Part shown: one piece after another, positions 49,713 through 61,578 of the stretch
How positions within the stretch are numbered: position 1 is the first letter of the stretch
How the letters are laid out: each line of letters opens with the position of its first letter
NCBI GenBank assembly: GCA_946699065.1
Contig: CAMPDV010000005.1
Span: 1,860,001-1,924,000 of the forward strand
Source: Loxodes magnus
Lineage: Eukaryota; Ciliophora; Karyorelictea; Loxodida; Loxodidae
DNA: 64,000 nucleotides
Reading direction: 5' to 3'
Made by a program: the position numbers and the translations under genes
Notes under the pieces: generated by a model
The model's database searches: none
Seen by the model: the letters and a program-made list of their open reading frames with translations, nothing else
What the model was told of the DNA's origin: nothing

Positions 49713-49950
49713 TCAGCTTCTTACACTTTTATCCGTTTTTTTGGCATCAATGGCTCTTTTAATAATATTGAAAGACTTATATTTCATGCTCTTTCTTAAA
49801 TACATTACTTATATATATATCAGTATTTACTTAAGCTAATTAAATATATAACTACTGGTACTTTCTAAGCAATCGTTTTCTTTGTGTGGATATGTTTAAA
49901 TTAGATTAACTTGTTAAATTTCCAAGTTTAATCCTAATGTTAAAAAGCAT
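49713..49950 (-). CDS. possible small gene, exon structure unresolved
   Basis: The minus strand ends in a convincing basic C-terminus (KYKSFNIIKRAIDAKKTDK) at TGA 49713. An ATG at 49950 opens with MLFNIRIKLGNLTSQ in a different frame. Joining them needs an intron of length 3n+1 whose ends I cannot fix. The same DNA on the plus strand can be read as a hydrophobic peptide from the ATG at 49708. Treat as a candidate only. Confidence 0.3.
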
Positions 49951-50054
49951 AAAATCTTAATTTAACTCTCCTTATTTTAGATATGTATTACTTAAAATAA
50001 CCAAATTAATACTTTAATTAACAAATTAACAAACAAGATTTTCAGCGTTTAACT

Positions 50055-51858
50055 TCAAAATTCTCTGACTATTGCTTGAACAAACTCCTCTTAGTCTAAA
50101 AATCCATCTTAGTTCTTATCTGCCTCTTCCATTATTTATTTAACAGTTTATAAATCTAGCTATTACTAGAAAAACTCTTAAATCATTTTCTGGTCTATTT
50201 TACCCTAATTCTAAGAATCGATTCTTTCAAAAGTTGTAGCTATTTTATCTGGTGCAAGTATAACTTTTTTATCAATACTTGCTACAATGAATTCATTTCA
50301 CTCAATAAAACCAGATTCATCTATATCTATTTCATCAAATATCTTATCAGATTATTCCCTTGTAAGCAGTTTACCATAGATATCTACTAGAGACTTATAA
50401 AAGTTAGTTTTGCTTATTTTTCCATTTCCATTTTAATCCATTTTCATGAACTCCTGCTTTAGCTTTTGTATATCTTAAGGTGTTGTTAGCTATGAAGCAA
50501 TATATTGCATGACAGCTATCTTTAAAGCTCCTGAAGCTGTAAATTTCTAAAGTCTATCAATAGCGGTAATTGGCTCATTAGGATCGAACTTAATTGTTTT
50601 TCGGAATCATTCATGTTTCAAGCATTGTTTAGCAGAAAATCTTGACTGAGGATCAGGGTCTAGCATTTTAAATAGCAAATCCTTGGCAGCAGATGAAACA
50701 GTATCTCAAACAGAATCGTTTATTTTTACTTTTCCCTTCTTAATTTTACGCACTAACTGGTTATTATTCAATCCTTAAAAAGGATAACTTCCACTAAGTA
50801 TTATATATAATATAACTCCACAGCTTCAAATATCACATTTTTTGGTATATTTCTTAGAAAATATTTCCGGGGCTAAGTATAGTAAAGTACCACACACGGT
50901 TGACATTCATTTTATTTACATTTTTTTAGCGCAGCCAAAATCTATGACTCTGAGATGTAAATTAGGATGAGGCTTCTCAAATACTATATTCTCTAGCTTT
51001 AAATCTCTATGAGCGATTCTCATATGGTGACAGTATTACAGCATTGATAGAATCTATCTCATTATAATTTTGCAACTCATTTCAGGCAACTTTTATAGCT
51101 TCTGGATAAGTTAATATAAATCCCCACCTTCATGATATTCCGTTATGAAGTGAATTTTCTTTTCTTATTCTCATACTTCATAGAGTTTGAGTATGTTAGG
51201 ATGATCCTGTAATAAAAGAACTTACCATAATCTGAAGTAAATAGAACTCATTCCAGATTCTTTCATTCTTTTAATTGTATAAAACTGTTTTTATTGCTTT
51301 TAGTTATTTCTCATCATCAATGCGAGCTACTAAGTTAACACATCCATATGCTCCTTCACCTAATTACTTTACTACCTTATACTTCTTTCATACATCTCCC
51401 TTAATTTTATTAATAAAAAGAGAAGGATGAATTTTTACTTTTATTGGAGTTTATATTCTAGACGATGTTTGATATGAGCTTTCATTAGTATGCTAGATTT
51501 CACTATTACTTTTTCTTAAAGAATTAGTAAGTCCTTTTTAACTCTAAGTTGTTATTAAAGTCTTTTATTCAAATCCATTTACTGTAAAAGGGTTATATTA
51601 AACCGTAAAGGCAGATTACTCTGCTGATTTTTTATGCTCAATATCACACTTAAAAATTTTAATTTAAGGCTTATCATTATTTTTTTTCCTATTTCCTTCA
51701 ACAGTCAGATCAAGAGAATCCATTTAGACTTTTTTATTCTATTACTAATCTCTTTCCACCGAAACATTTAAAGTATCTTGCTTATGAATGCAAGCAATGC
51801 ACAAGTTCTATAACTTATGAAGTAGCTGCATCTTTAATTTATACACTCCAATATTCAT
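50055..51858 (-). CDS. calcium-dependent protein kinase (CDPK)
   Basis: 594 residues in two exons (51858-51226, 51206-50055). A Ser/Gln-rich N-terminus of about 150 residues precedes a Ser/Thr kinase domain with P-loop LGEGAYGCV, Lys in LKAIKTVL, catalytic HRDLKLEN, DFGCAKK and LAPEIFSKKYTKKCDIWS. A junction helix leads to four EF-hands: DQNGNGKISKTNF, DIDESGFIEWNEF, a degenerate DSQNQGKIDQ, and DKNQDGFLDQEEF. This is the plant/protist CDPK layout, so calcium should activate it. Stop TGA after IVREF. Possible starts are MNIGVYK (used), MQLLHK ten residues on, or MDSLDL; a Cys pair near the start (LCIACIHK) could be acylated. Confidence 0.92.
51207..51225 (-). other. 19-nt intron
   Basis: Reads GTAAGTTCTTTTATTACAG on the minus strand, inside the kinase domain between FYLLQIM and DHPNILKLYEV. 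The conserved MDHPNI motif proves the joint. Confidence 0.92.
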
Positions 51859-51926
51859 TAATTAATATCTTATAAAAATGCTTTTAATTACTACTTAATA
51901 TTTCCATTCTTTATCCATTTATACAT

Positions 51927-52139
51927 ATGTTACGTTAGAATGCTATATACAAATAATCATCATCAATTCGAGTGGATGATTATAGACTTTATGCTCGTAA
52001 TAATTCATGAGTAAGAAGGAACTGTGAATTCTCAGTTAATGACATGATATAAAACTCAAAATGAGGCTTTTAGATTTTTTTAAAGTAATTGCATGTTTCA
52101 GTCTATGGTCTAGCTATAATTACTGTATATCAAAGATAA
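51927..52139 (+). CDS. probable complex I B12 subunit (NDUFB3-like)
   Basis: About 70 residues. The central block YARNNSWVRRNCEFSVND, followed by a KWGF motif and a hydrophobic segment, resembles the NDUFB3/B12 pattern RNEAWRY...FKWGFAAF of mitochondrial NADH dehydrogenase. Two Trp are TGA (NSWVRR, SKWGF), which supports the code. It starts only 68 bases from the CDPK ATG on the other strand, so they may share a promoter. The end is taken at TAA 52137; a short intron near 52084 is possible. Homology is by eye. Confidence 0.5.
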
Positions 52140-53948
52140 TCTTAATCTTATCTCTAAACATTACCTCATTAATTTGAACCTTAAACTAGATACTTAGTTA
52201 AGTTTATGAAGTTACTTAATATGAAAACCATTTCTTTCATTTATCTTTTATTTAAATACCAATTTATATCAAAAGGATTTACCTAATTGCATAATAAGCT
52301 TCTCATAGCTTAAAGTCTAACTCTACCTATTCTAATCTGCTTTATAGACTCTCCTTCCTTTTTTTAACTAGAAGTATAAAAAATGGTGTTATTAGATCTA
52401 AAGATAATCCTTCTTAAAGTGTGAAAGAATCCAATAAATTTAGGTAAAATTATCTTAGATTTATATGTATAAAATATACATTAAAATGACTTTAAAGGAA
52501 TCTAATTATTAGATTTACTTAATGATATCTAATTTTAAATCTCCATTCTAACATGAGAATATGTAATTAAATTTAAATATTCAAAAGAGATTTCTAACTA
52601 ATAATCTGAGATATATATGAAGGCTTTCTACATTCTTATACGCTTTAGTATAATTTCTATGGAGGTTTATTTATAGATAATGAGAAGATATCTATCTTTT
52701 AATTAGGAGAGGAAGATTAAATATATATAACTTTCTCACTTGGGTGTGTGTAGTGCTTGCTATATAAAATAATAAATATTTATACTCTAAATATTTAAGT
52801 AGCCTGCTAACTTCCTTTTCTCTTTAATTATGATAAAAATCTTTATTTAATAACTATGAAGCTCATTTAAAACCATAAACTCTACTAGTTCTAAACGATC
52901 TATTATTTAGCAGTTGTTTGGAATCATTAATTTCAGAAGTTTTGGATTCAGAGAATATCCCTTTTAAAACAAGGCCTGGAATAAGAATAACCTTTAGATA
53001 AATGATGTAACTCAAGCATTTCCATATTAAAGCTTTGATAGCTTAAGTACTTATAGTAAACAGAGTAAGTTCTGGTAGTTTTAACTTTATAATTTCTTTA
53101 TTTATGTAGAAATTCCTTTGCTAGTTTAAATGGATTACATATATACACTTAGTAGCTTTTACTTAATTATTATATTTCAAGGAGCAAGAAACTTAAATTC
53201 AAGAAAATACTCCTTTTAAATGAAATTTCAGCTGCAAAGTTAAGTAGCTAGATTTGATCTTTTTAACGTTTCAAAAATAAAGCAAAATATAAAGGTAAAT
53301 AGAGCTAGCTGCCTTATTTCTTAGCATTGAATATGCTATTAATTTGATAGATAACTATACTTCTCTTTTAATAGATACCAAAAATAATGGCTTAATTTAA
53401 ATAAGTAGTGCTTTAATTAAAAGCAGGTAGAAAGCTATGCTTATGTATCTTTAATGTGATATAGGAGTGATATACTAATTATTATCAGATTTATTGGCAT
53501 TATACCAGCAATAGGGCTATAAACTATATTTATAGATACTAAATGCAGACCTTACTAATATTGGCACTTTATTAGAACTTACTTCCATTTTAAATAATAT
53601 CTCATTAGTAAAATTTTAAGCTCTAGTGGCTATAGTCATATATAGAGCTTCATTATTGATAGAATTTGGAATTTATTATTTATCATTTAAAGGGAAAATT
53701 GAGGGAATTAAATTAGATACTTTTGCTTAAAAGTCTTAAAGAGATTGAAGGTATCTATTTATTTAATAAAGGCAAAGAAGGCTTTAAGATATGCTTTAAA
53801 GCAAGGCTAGACTAAATGTATTCTTTGTTCTCGAATATGAAAAAGAAGAAGAATGAGAGTGTGATAGAAGGTGAGAGTATAAATGGTTAGGTATAACTAA
53901 TTTATGAGGTTTAAGATTAAAATTAAGATTTAAATCTTTCCTACAGAC
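52140..53948. other. long intergenic region, non-coding
   Basis: 1.8 kb of AT-rich DNA with very few CpG. A short Lys/Glu-rich plus-strand frame at 53839-53950 overlaps the end of Sec61 beta antisense and is probably chance. Nothing else seen. Confidence 0.5.
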
Positions 53949-54215
53949 TCAAGCTCTAAACTTGCTGAATATGTGAAGTGCTATTACAGTAGCAATAAAA
54001 CTTAAACTGATGAAGAGAACTCCAGTAGGTCCGATTTTTATGCCAGGTGCGTCGTCGTTTTAATTATAAAACCTGAGCTCTCCAACACCTCCTCCTCTAG
54101 AAGGAGCAGCCTTTGCTTATTGTGAAACTCTATGCACTTTCTTGACTGTTCCTCTTTTGTTAATAGCCTCCTGAGCAGCGGCCTATTGTGGTGTTTTCTA
54201 GCTACCTTTTGGCAT
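53949..54215 (-). CDS. Sec61 beta subunit (protein translocon)
   Basis: 88 residues, the usual size for this tail-anchored ER translocon subunit. A Gly/Ala/Ser-rich N-terminus includes APSRGGGVGELRFYNQND. The family hallmark DDAPGIKIGPTGVLFISLSF leads into a single C-terminal membrane segment ending HIFSKFRA before TGA. Gln residues in the N-terminus are TAA or TAG codons. It works with Sec61 alpha and gamma in co-translational import. No intron. Confidence 0.93.
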
Positions 54216-55135
54216 TTTTAATAAAGTATTATGGCAACTTTCAACTTTTTAATTTAAATCAAATATAAATGAAGCCTTCTATATTCCTTATCTTTACAAC
54301 AGCTTGTCTTAACTAATCTTATACCATTATAATCTTAAAGCTACTATCATAATAAACTTTCCTCTCTTTAAATAGCCATATCGTCATAAGCTGGAAGAAT
54401 GTTGCAAATAATATGAATAAAAGCCTTTTAGCTTAATAATTAATCAAATCTAACTATTTTTATACGTAGAATACACTTAAGAGTTCATTCAACTAGACGC
54501 ATCTATTCAAAGCTATCATTATTTAAATTACTTGGCTTTGCTATATGCTATGAGTATCAAAATTAAGGGAAATTGATATTTAGCAATAGTAGATTTCACT
54601 AGTGGAAAGTAAGTTTACTTAGAGAGTTTTTATTCCAAACAAGTATATAAAGAAGTATATAAGAGGTAATAAGATCTTAGCATATCTACTACTTTCAGTC
54701 TAAGAGAAAACAAATGAAAGATAAAATTTATTTTACTAAACAGCTAAATTAATTAAAAGTAGTCTTATAATCATTAATACCTTTAAAAGTTAGCTTAAAG
54801 GTTATTCCTCAAATAGTTTTTTGCTAGCAAGAATAGAAATATAAGTAAATATAGTGGTTCTTAAATAGATAGTAGAGTAATCTAAAATTTACTAATCAAA
54901 GAAACTAAATCCTCTGGAATTAAAATTTCATATTGCAAGCATTGAAAATAGTACATAGTAAGTAAGACTCACTAAATATATCTATCCTGCATTAAAAGAA
55001 ATGAAGCAGAACAGGAATAAAAATTAATCTTAGTTAATAGAACTTAAGTCTTTTAAATAGGTAGATTGAGTATTAGATACTAAATGGTTTATAAATAGGG
55101 AGTTTAGTAAATTAATTAATATTAGTTATTATATT
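54216..55135. other. intergenic between divergent genes
   Basis: 0.9 kb, AT-rich. No coding frame, repeat or RNA structure that I can support. Presumed promoters for Sec61 beta and the gene at 55136. Confidence 0.5.
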
Positions 55136-56439
55136 ATGAGACCCACTTTTTTATAATTTAGAAGCCCAAAAGAAAAAACTCCTGATTTCTATAACCCTGC
55201 TATACTATCTGATGGAAATAATATATCATTAAACAGCTCCACTTCTAGCTCAAGAAAAGGAAGTACTATTCCTAAAACTGAGAGATTTTAATAGTATAAA
55301 GAACTGGAAAAGAGAACGCCTTTTCTAGTAGGACCTGGAGCTTATGGATCGAAATTTAAAACGATTCAGTATGAAAGGAGCAAGGGAACTCCTTTATATG
55401 TAACTTTTAATTGCAGAAAAACTATGTAAGAGAGATAAAAGGAGACCAAAATGCATATTACTATGTCAATAATATCTTAGTATATGATGAAAACTCAGAT
55501 AAGAACAGAAGAAAATCCTCCTTTACCAATGCTAATAACTCTGTTTATTAAAGACTATTCTAAAGTAAATAAAGTAACGTACCTCTTTCATCATAATCAT
55601 AGATAAACACTAGTAAGAAAATCAGAAGTCTATCCAACTCTTCTTAGAATTCTGTTAAAAGTACTTTTGGAATAGAAAATACATTTGATAAAACTTAAGA
55701 TAGCCAGATTCTGAAAAGTGCAAATAATAAGCGTTAAATAATTTCAAGGATTTCTTCAATTTATAGTAAGAACGAAAGCTAAGGAACTCCTAGTCCTTTT
55801 ACCTAAAGAAATCAAACAGAAAGATTTGGTGACATATATGATAGAAAAGCTAAACCTCCAGTAAGCTTTAAACCTAACAAAAGAAGACCTGTTTATAAAT
55901 ATAGAAGACCTGATTAGTTCTTATATAACGCAGATAAACGGCCTGATTCTAGAATTAGAAACTAATCAGTTGGAAGAAATTGAACGCCCTCAAATGAAGC
56001 AGTTGAAGCTCCTATTGTGAAACTCCCTTAGCCAAGAAAAAATTTAACTCCTTCCCCTTCAAGAGGCAGTAGTAAAAATAAACTAAAATTTAAGCCTAAC
56101 TCTCCTCGCTCTCCTTATTCAAATAGACTAGCTCAACCTAAATTCACTAACATACAAACTAAGAATCTATGTGGTATAAAGCTAAATATAAAATCATCTA
56201 AAAAGTATTAACCAAAAAGAGAATAAAATTATCAGCATTTAGTTAATAAATATTTAGATCAGAACGCTAGAGTGTAGAGAATCACTGTATCACATTAACA
56301 AAAATTAGATAAAAATCTTGAAAATATTATCACTAATTTAAAAAGAAAGCAAGTTAGGCTTAGTAGGGATAGTAATACTTAATTCAAGTTGATTAAGAAA
56401 GAATAGCTAAAAGCAGAGGATATCAAACACATTTTCTGA
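55136..56439 (+). CDS. basic Ser/Pro-rich protein with a VGPGAY motif
   Basis: 428 residues in two exons (55136-55399, 55417-56439). The N-terminal region has KTPDFYNP and TPFLVGPGAYGSKF, resembling the PGPGxY motif of STPGR/SHIPPO-type microtubule-associated proteins, but only once, so family membership is weak. The rest is basic and disordered, with many Pro/Ser/Arg runs (KRRPVYKYRRPDQF, LTPSPSRGSSKNK) and a Lys-rich coiled end. Stop TGA 56437. A cytoskeletal role is inference. Confidence 0.65.
55400..55416 (+). other. 17-nt intron
   Basis: GTAACTTTTAATTGCAG. Removal joins GTPLY to KNYVREIKGDQNAYY in frame; without it the reading frame changes mid-protein. Confidence 0.8.
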
Positions 56440-56688
56440 AATAAAAATTATTAGTTTATATTTAATAATTATTTTCCCATAGTCTACTTTTATAAATTCC
56501 TATGCTAATTCTGCATGGAAATTGTTAGATGAGATGTGGTTAATTAAAAAGCATTATGAACTAAAAGTAATTAAAAATTAGTTATAAAAGTGTTCTTGTA
56601 AAATATTTATGGGTTTGAGTTGCTTATTTATATGATTTTTAAGATAAACTAACTAAATTATAATTAATAACGCGATATCATTTTTAAA

Positions 56689-56840
56689 TCACTTCTTAGC
56701 AAAAATACACTTTCAGCGAATAGCTTATAATGCTTTCCGACCTATAAATTTTATATCACATTACAAAAATGAAGACTTGACAATAAATGGAAGTATCGAT
56801 ACATAAATTCAAACTTTTCACATTTTATTATTTCTGACAT
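56689..56840 (-). CDS. possible micro-protein with one intron
   Basis: About 42 residues if a 23-nt intron (56742-56764, GTAATGTG...TTATAG) is removed. It begins MSEIIKCEKFEF and ends RKALQAIRWKCIFAKK at TGA 56689, with one TGA-coded Trp. It sits in a CpG-containing patch within otherwise CpG-free DNA. Unspliced, the frame also gives a plausible peptide ending LKMISRY. No family recognised; tentative. Confidence 0.35.
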
Positions 56841-57124
56841 TTGATTTTAGAACGGAATTTACTTTAATTACTTAATTGTAGTTTCTACTTTCATTTTTAG
56901 AAACATCCTTTAGAAATGAGAAGATAAATTAATTGGAGCTAATTTTAATATTTTTTTGAATATTATTGAGAATTATAGATTTTCTATAGTCTTGAGATGC
57001 TTCAATTAAAATAGTAATTTTTAATATTTTACCTAAATTTATTTAACTTATATTTTAATTTATAGAAATAGTATTAGTATTACTTCAATGATAAAATATA
57101 GCAAATTACTTAAAATACCAAAAT

Positions 57125-58075
57125 TCACAACAAGTTTTCATTAGTAAAATCTCTGACTGATACTTAATCAACTCTCTAACTTTGATATTTTTTTTAATTT
57201 TAATCGCTGCCACTATAAGATCCTCCCTCTGTGTTTTCTTCAGATTCTATTACAGGTGTTTGTGGCTTAACAGCCTCATCTAATTTTTAATTTTGGATAT
57301 CTAAGCAATTTTATTTGTGTTAATCCTCAATTTTTCTCTCAAGACTTTTATTTTAATCTTCCAACTATCAAAGTTTTTTCTAATTATCATTCTAAAGTTT
57401 CTCTACTATTATAGATAAATTAGCTAACTAACTGCTACACTACTCATTACTTTTTTGGAATGACTGTCTTTCTTTTTCCATTTAGTCTATCTAACTTTAG
57501 AAATTATTTTTGTAATGTTCTAACTGTGATTAATTGAATTACTCATTAATGTTCTTCATTTTAGCTTGTTTTTCTTATCATTTTAAGTTTGCTTGATTTT
57601 AGTCAATTAAATTTTGCTTTATCTGCTCAATTTCCTTTTAAAGATTCTAATAAATGAGTAGTACATGATCTTCATTTTTACTAAGTTCAAGTATCCTCTA
57701 TTCGCTTTGTTTCTACTACTTAGAATAAGTTTCTATTCTTTACTTTAATATGATTCATGACTAATTTTAGTCACTTTACATTTCCTTTTTCTACTGATCA
57801 AAATATTATTGCAATTCTTTTTTTATCACCAATATTTAGTTGAATTCACATTCTTTATCAAACTTAACCTTACTATTAACTTCTTGACTCTTAAGATTAT
57901 CTTAGGGATTAAAGCTTCTTTAAATGGCTTTCTAATTGGAGCTTAACTATTATTAGAGCTTTTGAACTTAAATTTTGTATTTTTCATTTTCTTCTGTCAA
58001 AACTTAAATTTACTCTTAGTTACTCAAGAGAATATTTTCATGCTTTCCCTAATTACAAAAACCGCAATTTCCCAT
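57125..58075 (-). CDS. N-acylated coiled-coil protein (MGNC start)
   Basis: 316 residues. It begins MGNCGFCNQGKHEN: Gly2 fits N-myristoylation, and Cys4 and Cys7 are likely palmitoylation sites, so the protein should sit on membrane. Residues 20-260 are a Gln/Lys/Glu-rich coiled coil. An acidic Ser-rich tail (ESEENTEGGSYSGSD) precedes the end RDFTNENLL at TGA 57125. It lies 89 bases downstream of the similar gene 58165-60156 on the same strand; both share acyl start, coiled coil and a GSD-containing tail. They look like a tandem pair, though the coiled coils alone cannot prove homology. Confidence 0.7.
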
Positions 58076-58164
58076 TTAAAATTTCTTAGATTTTATACTA
58101 AATTAAAAAGAAGTAAAGATTAATTTCCGTAAATGTAAGTAAAATTTTATTTACGCAGCTCCTA

Positions 58165-60156
58165 TCAGAAAGGTTCAGTTCCTAGGTTTCTATCTCCTTA
58201 TTCCTATTTTGATGTTGTATGACTATAATCGCTTCCAGTCAGAGACTCTATTTCATCAATCTCATCTTAATTCATTGCAGGCCCACTTGGCTTCTAAGCT
58301 GTTTCCATTTTGAGTTTCCATACATTCTCTCTTGTTTGATTATGTATTTCTTCAAGTTACTATTCTAGTACTTTATACTCACTTTCTAAGTTTTAAATTT
58401 CTTTTTAATGATCTTTTTAGAGAGTTTCCATGGTTAATTTTAAATAGGTAACTTGGCTTTCAGCTTATTAATTACCTTCAGTCAAAGTTTTATTTTGACT
58501 CTTTAGTTATTCAATTTGCTTTGTTTACTAAAGGAGCTTATCCTTAAGTTGAGTTATTTGGACTTAATTGTTTTATTCTTATTTGCTCAATTACTGTTCT
58601 TGCTTTTTTTTAAGATTTTCTATCTCCAAATTTAAAGATTCCTTCCTTTACTTCTCAGAGTTTTCTTTGAGTACCTTAATTTCATTTTCATGTTCCTCCT
58701 ATAGTTTTTGAATTTTGAGGTTAAAATCATCAGTGATAGTTTTAATTTAAGTTTCATGATGTTCGTTTTTTATATTTTCATTATCCTTTTACTATTCCAA
58801 TTAGTTCTATAAATAATTTTGATTCTACTTAATCTGTTCTTCTTTTTATTATAGGAGCTTTTGTGTCTGCTCACTCTATTCTTTCAATCTATTTTTCTCT
58901 TTAAGTTCAATTTCATATTTAGTCTGCAATTATTACTATTCATTTTTCATTTTTTCAATCTGTTATAAACTTTGTTTTTATTCCTGTTCTTTTACATTAA
59001 TTAACTGTTATAATTCTTAAATTTTGACTTAGCTTTTTTCGTTCTAACTGGTCAAAGCTTATATTTGTTTATCTTTTTCTTAAAGTGAATTATTTCCTTA
59101 TTAAACTAGAATTTCCTTATGACTTATTAACTCCTTCATTTAGCTTTCTATTACAATAAGTTGTTTCTTCTATTTCTCTTCATTCTCAAACTTTTCTTTA
59201 AATGCTTGAATTTCTCTTTAATTTTGTTCGTTTTATTCTTAAGCTGATTATACTTATTTATCCTAGTTTTTAAGCTATTACTAAAGTTCTTGAATTTAGA
59301 TTTAATACTTTTCATTTTGACTGTTTAGGAGCTATAAGTGTTCATCTTTCTCTAAATGAGAATTTCCTTTTTACTATTGCAATATTTTTAGTTGCAATTT
59401 TAAATCGTCGCTCTCCTTTTATCCCTTTTCTTGCTATTCGTTATTTTAATCAACGATTATCTACAAGTTTTTCATTTTAGTTTGTATCTCTTACATCTAC
59501 TCTTTATATCGTTCATTTTCACTCTGAACAGTTTCATATTACCGAACTTTAAAGCTCATTTACTCTAAATTCAGCTAGTTTTATTTGGATTTCTCAACTT
59601 CTTATAGAAGTCGTTAATTATCCTATTATAGCTAATTAATTTAATCTTCGTATTTTTTCTATTCTTCACTTGTTATAGAGTTACTTTCTTAAGTCTCTAT
59701 TTCTATTTATTTATGTTCAGTTTAGTTGATAACTTGCTTTAGTTGCTGGTTTTCCTCTCTAAACTTAGATAGAGTATCGATATAGTTTTGTATTTTAGTA
59801 GACTATTCTTAGTTATCATCTGCTAGTTACTGAATTTTTTAAACATAATCTTTTCATTCTTTTTGCATTTACTGTTGTACTATTTCTACCTATATCCTTA
59901 TATAATCATCTAAGTTTTCTTACTCTTCTGCTTAACTTTTCTCAGTCCGTTTTAATGCCTAGCTTTCTCTAATTTTTTAATAAACACCCAACTATACAGC
60001 CAGTACCTAATTTTCCTTCTTCATCCTTAAGATCTCAGAATTGCATTAATCATGGGAGCATTAATTATTAGTGATAGCTTAATCATCTGTGGATGAGTAT
60101 GTTTTAGTTCTTTCCTATTTCCTTCTTTAGGCATTCTTGCTTTCAGCACACCCCAT
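58165..60156 (-). CDS. N-acylated long coiled-coil protein (MGCAES start)
   Basis: 663 residues, no intron. The start MGCAESK is a classic dual-acylation signal (Gly2 myristoylation, Cys3 palmitoylation). Residues 45-610 form an almost continuous coiled coil very rich in Gln, of which a large share is written as TAA/TAG. There are internal near-repeats such as LNSQNEKYQIQIQELQQQL and LTSQNEKSQVKIQELQQL. The tail contains DEIDEIESLTGSDYS and ends GTEPF at TGA 58165. Its ATG is 78 bases from that of the divergent gene at 60235. Probably a cortical or ciliary membrane-linked scaffold (inference). Confidence 0.75.
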
Positions 60157-60234
60157 TTACGTATTATGATAGGGATTAGTTACTTATTACTTATTTGCTT
60201 CTACTTTTATTTCTAGTCGATTTTTAATATCTAT

Positions 60235-61377
60235 ATGTAATTAACCTAAGAAGACGTCGCTTCATGTATTCTCATTTCAGGACTTTAGTCAACCTGCACT
60301 AGACTTAATATTCCCTTATAAGCTGGAACTAATTATCTAAGAAGACTGCTTTCCTAAGATTAGTAACCAACTATACTAAAGAGAATCAGCGAAGAGATAC
60401 TATCTGCTTGCTTTGTTATTGGAATTTAACAAACTAGTAACTTTTACTCTATTGATGAGTCTACTTTAGAAGAACTCCTCAGGTAGGAAGGGTTTAACCC
60501 TAATGAATGCAGATGGAAAAACAAAGAATAAGAAGTAAGAAGGGAAAAGTGGAGTAAAAAGGTACTAGACATAAGAGAAGAGATAAGATAACATGGAGTT
60601 AGAAGAGAAAGATAAAGTTATATTTACAGTTCATTGTAGTAGTTCATTGATTAAATAGGCTATGGAAAACATTTACACTCATTTATGCATATTTCATAGT
60701 AAAAACTACAATCTTGAGCAAACTCTATAAAAGAAGGCTATTCTAATTATTAAAAATTCACTGCAGCAGAACCTCTTGAAAATTGAGTCTAAAGGAAAAT
60801 AGGAGTATGTTCAGTTATTGATTATACAGAGGAAGATGATTTTTAACTGATGAAATTTGCAAAAGAAGTAGGATTGAAGAAAGCTGCAGAGTGCTTATGT
60901 ATAGATGCTAAATATATTAAAAAATAGTCCATTTAGCGTAAAAAGAAAATTCCAAATAAAGCTAGCATCGAAGAATGGAAAAGTTTGTAAGAACATGAAT
61001 CAATTTTACTTGAAAAACTCAAATAAGAATGATTTCCAATGGATATAGAAAACTATCCTGCTGCTAAAGGAATTGAATAAAATATAATCTAAGAGTGCAA
61101 AAAATTAAAGCTAAAAGGAAAGTTATTGACAAGCCAAGATAAAGAAAAAGCAGTGAGATTAACTGGAGAAATTGGTAACATTTATAAAGCTATGTTTCTT
61201 TTGGGCCAAAACTATGGATAGACAAAAAAATATATAACTTAGATCAGAGAAAAAAATACTTAAGATATTTTTGGATAAGAAAGTATGATAACTAAAGAAA
61301 GTAATCAAAGTAATTTATATAATAAAGAAGAAGAAAGTCAAGGCTATAATTAATAAATTGAACACCCGTTTATTTAA
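60235..61377 (+). CDS. conserved-looking folded protein, unknown
   Basis: About 380 residues in one frame. The N-terminus is helical (EDVASCILISGLQSTCTRLN, NYLRRLLSQDQQ, ISEEILSACFVIG), somewhat like a cyclin or TFIIB fold but without a diagnostic motif. The middle has FTAAEPLENWVQRK and IDYTEEDDFQLMKF. The C-terminal half is helical and charged, then turns into a Gln/Asn/Ser tail. Trp codons include TGA. There is no in-frame TGA after the tail, so the stop is a TAA; I use 61375 (61351 and 61354 are alternatives). It is convergent with IST1. Confidence 0.6.
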
Positions 61378-61578
61378 TTAAGTAGTGCTTATTAATTTAA
61401 GAAATTTGAATTCTTTTTTATTATAGTTATAATAAATAGTTAAGTAAAACTATGTTATAAGAAGTAAATTTTAATGCAGTTATCTTAGAAAAATTTGTTA
61501 TTGCTGTTGAAAGGATAATAAATATTACGTCCATTATTTTAAAAGAGGTAAATTAAGGATATTAAAGAGTAAATAGTT

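Noticed and set aside
49708-49880. Plus-strand hydrophobic peptide from ATG 49708
   Set aside because: T-rich DNA gives hydrophobic peptides by chance, and the minus strand ends in a better basic C-terminus with a TGA.
60593-60860. A convincing alternative reading from ATG 60593 (MELEEKDKVIFTV...) that seemed to need an intron to join the downstream frame
   Set aside because: A single uninterrupted frame from ATG 60235 explains the whole region with better composition, so this is an off-frame shadow. It is a warning that coding-like shadows are common under this code.
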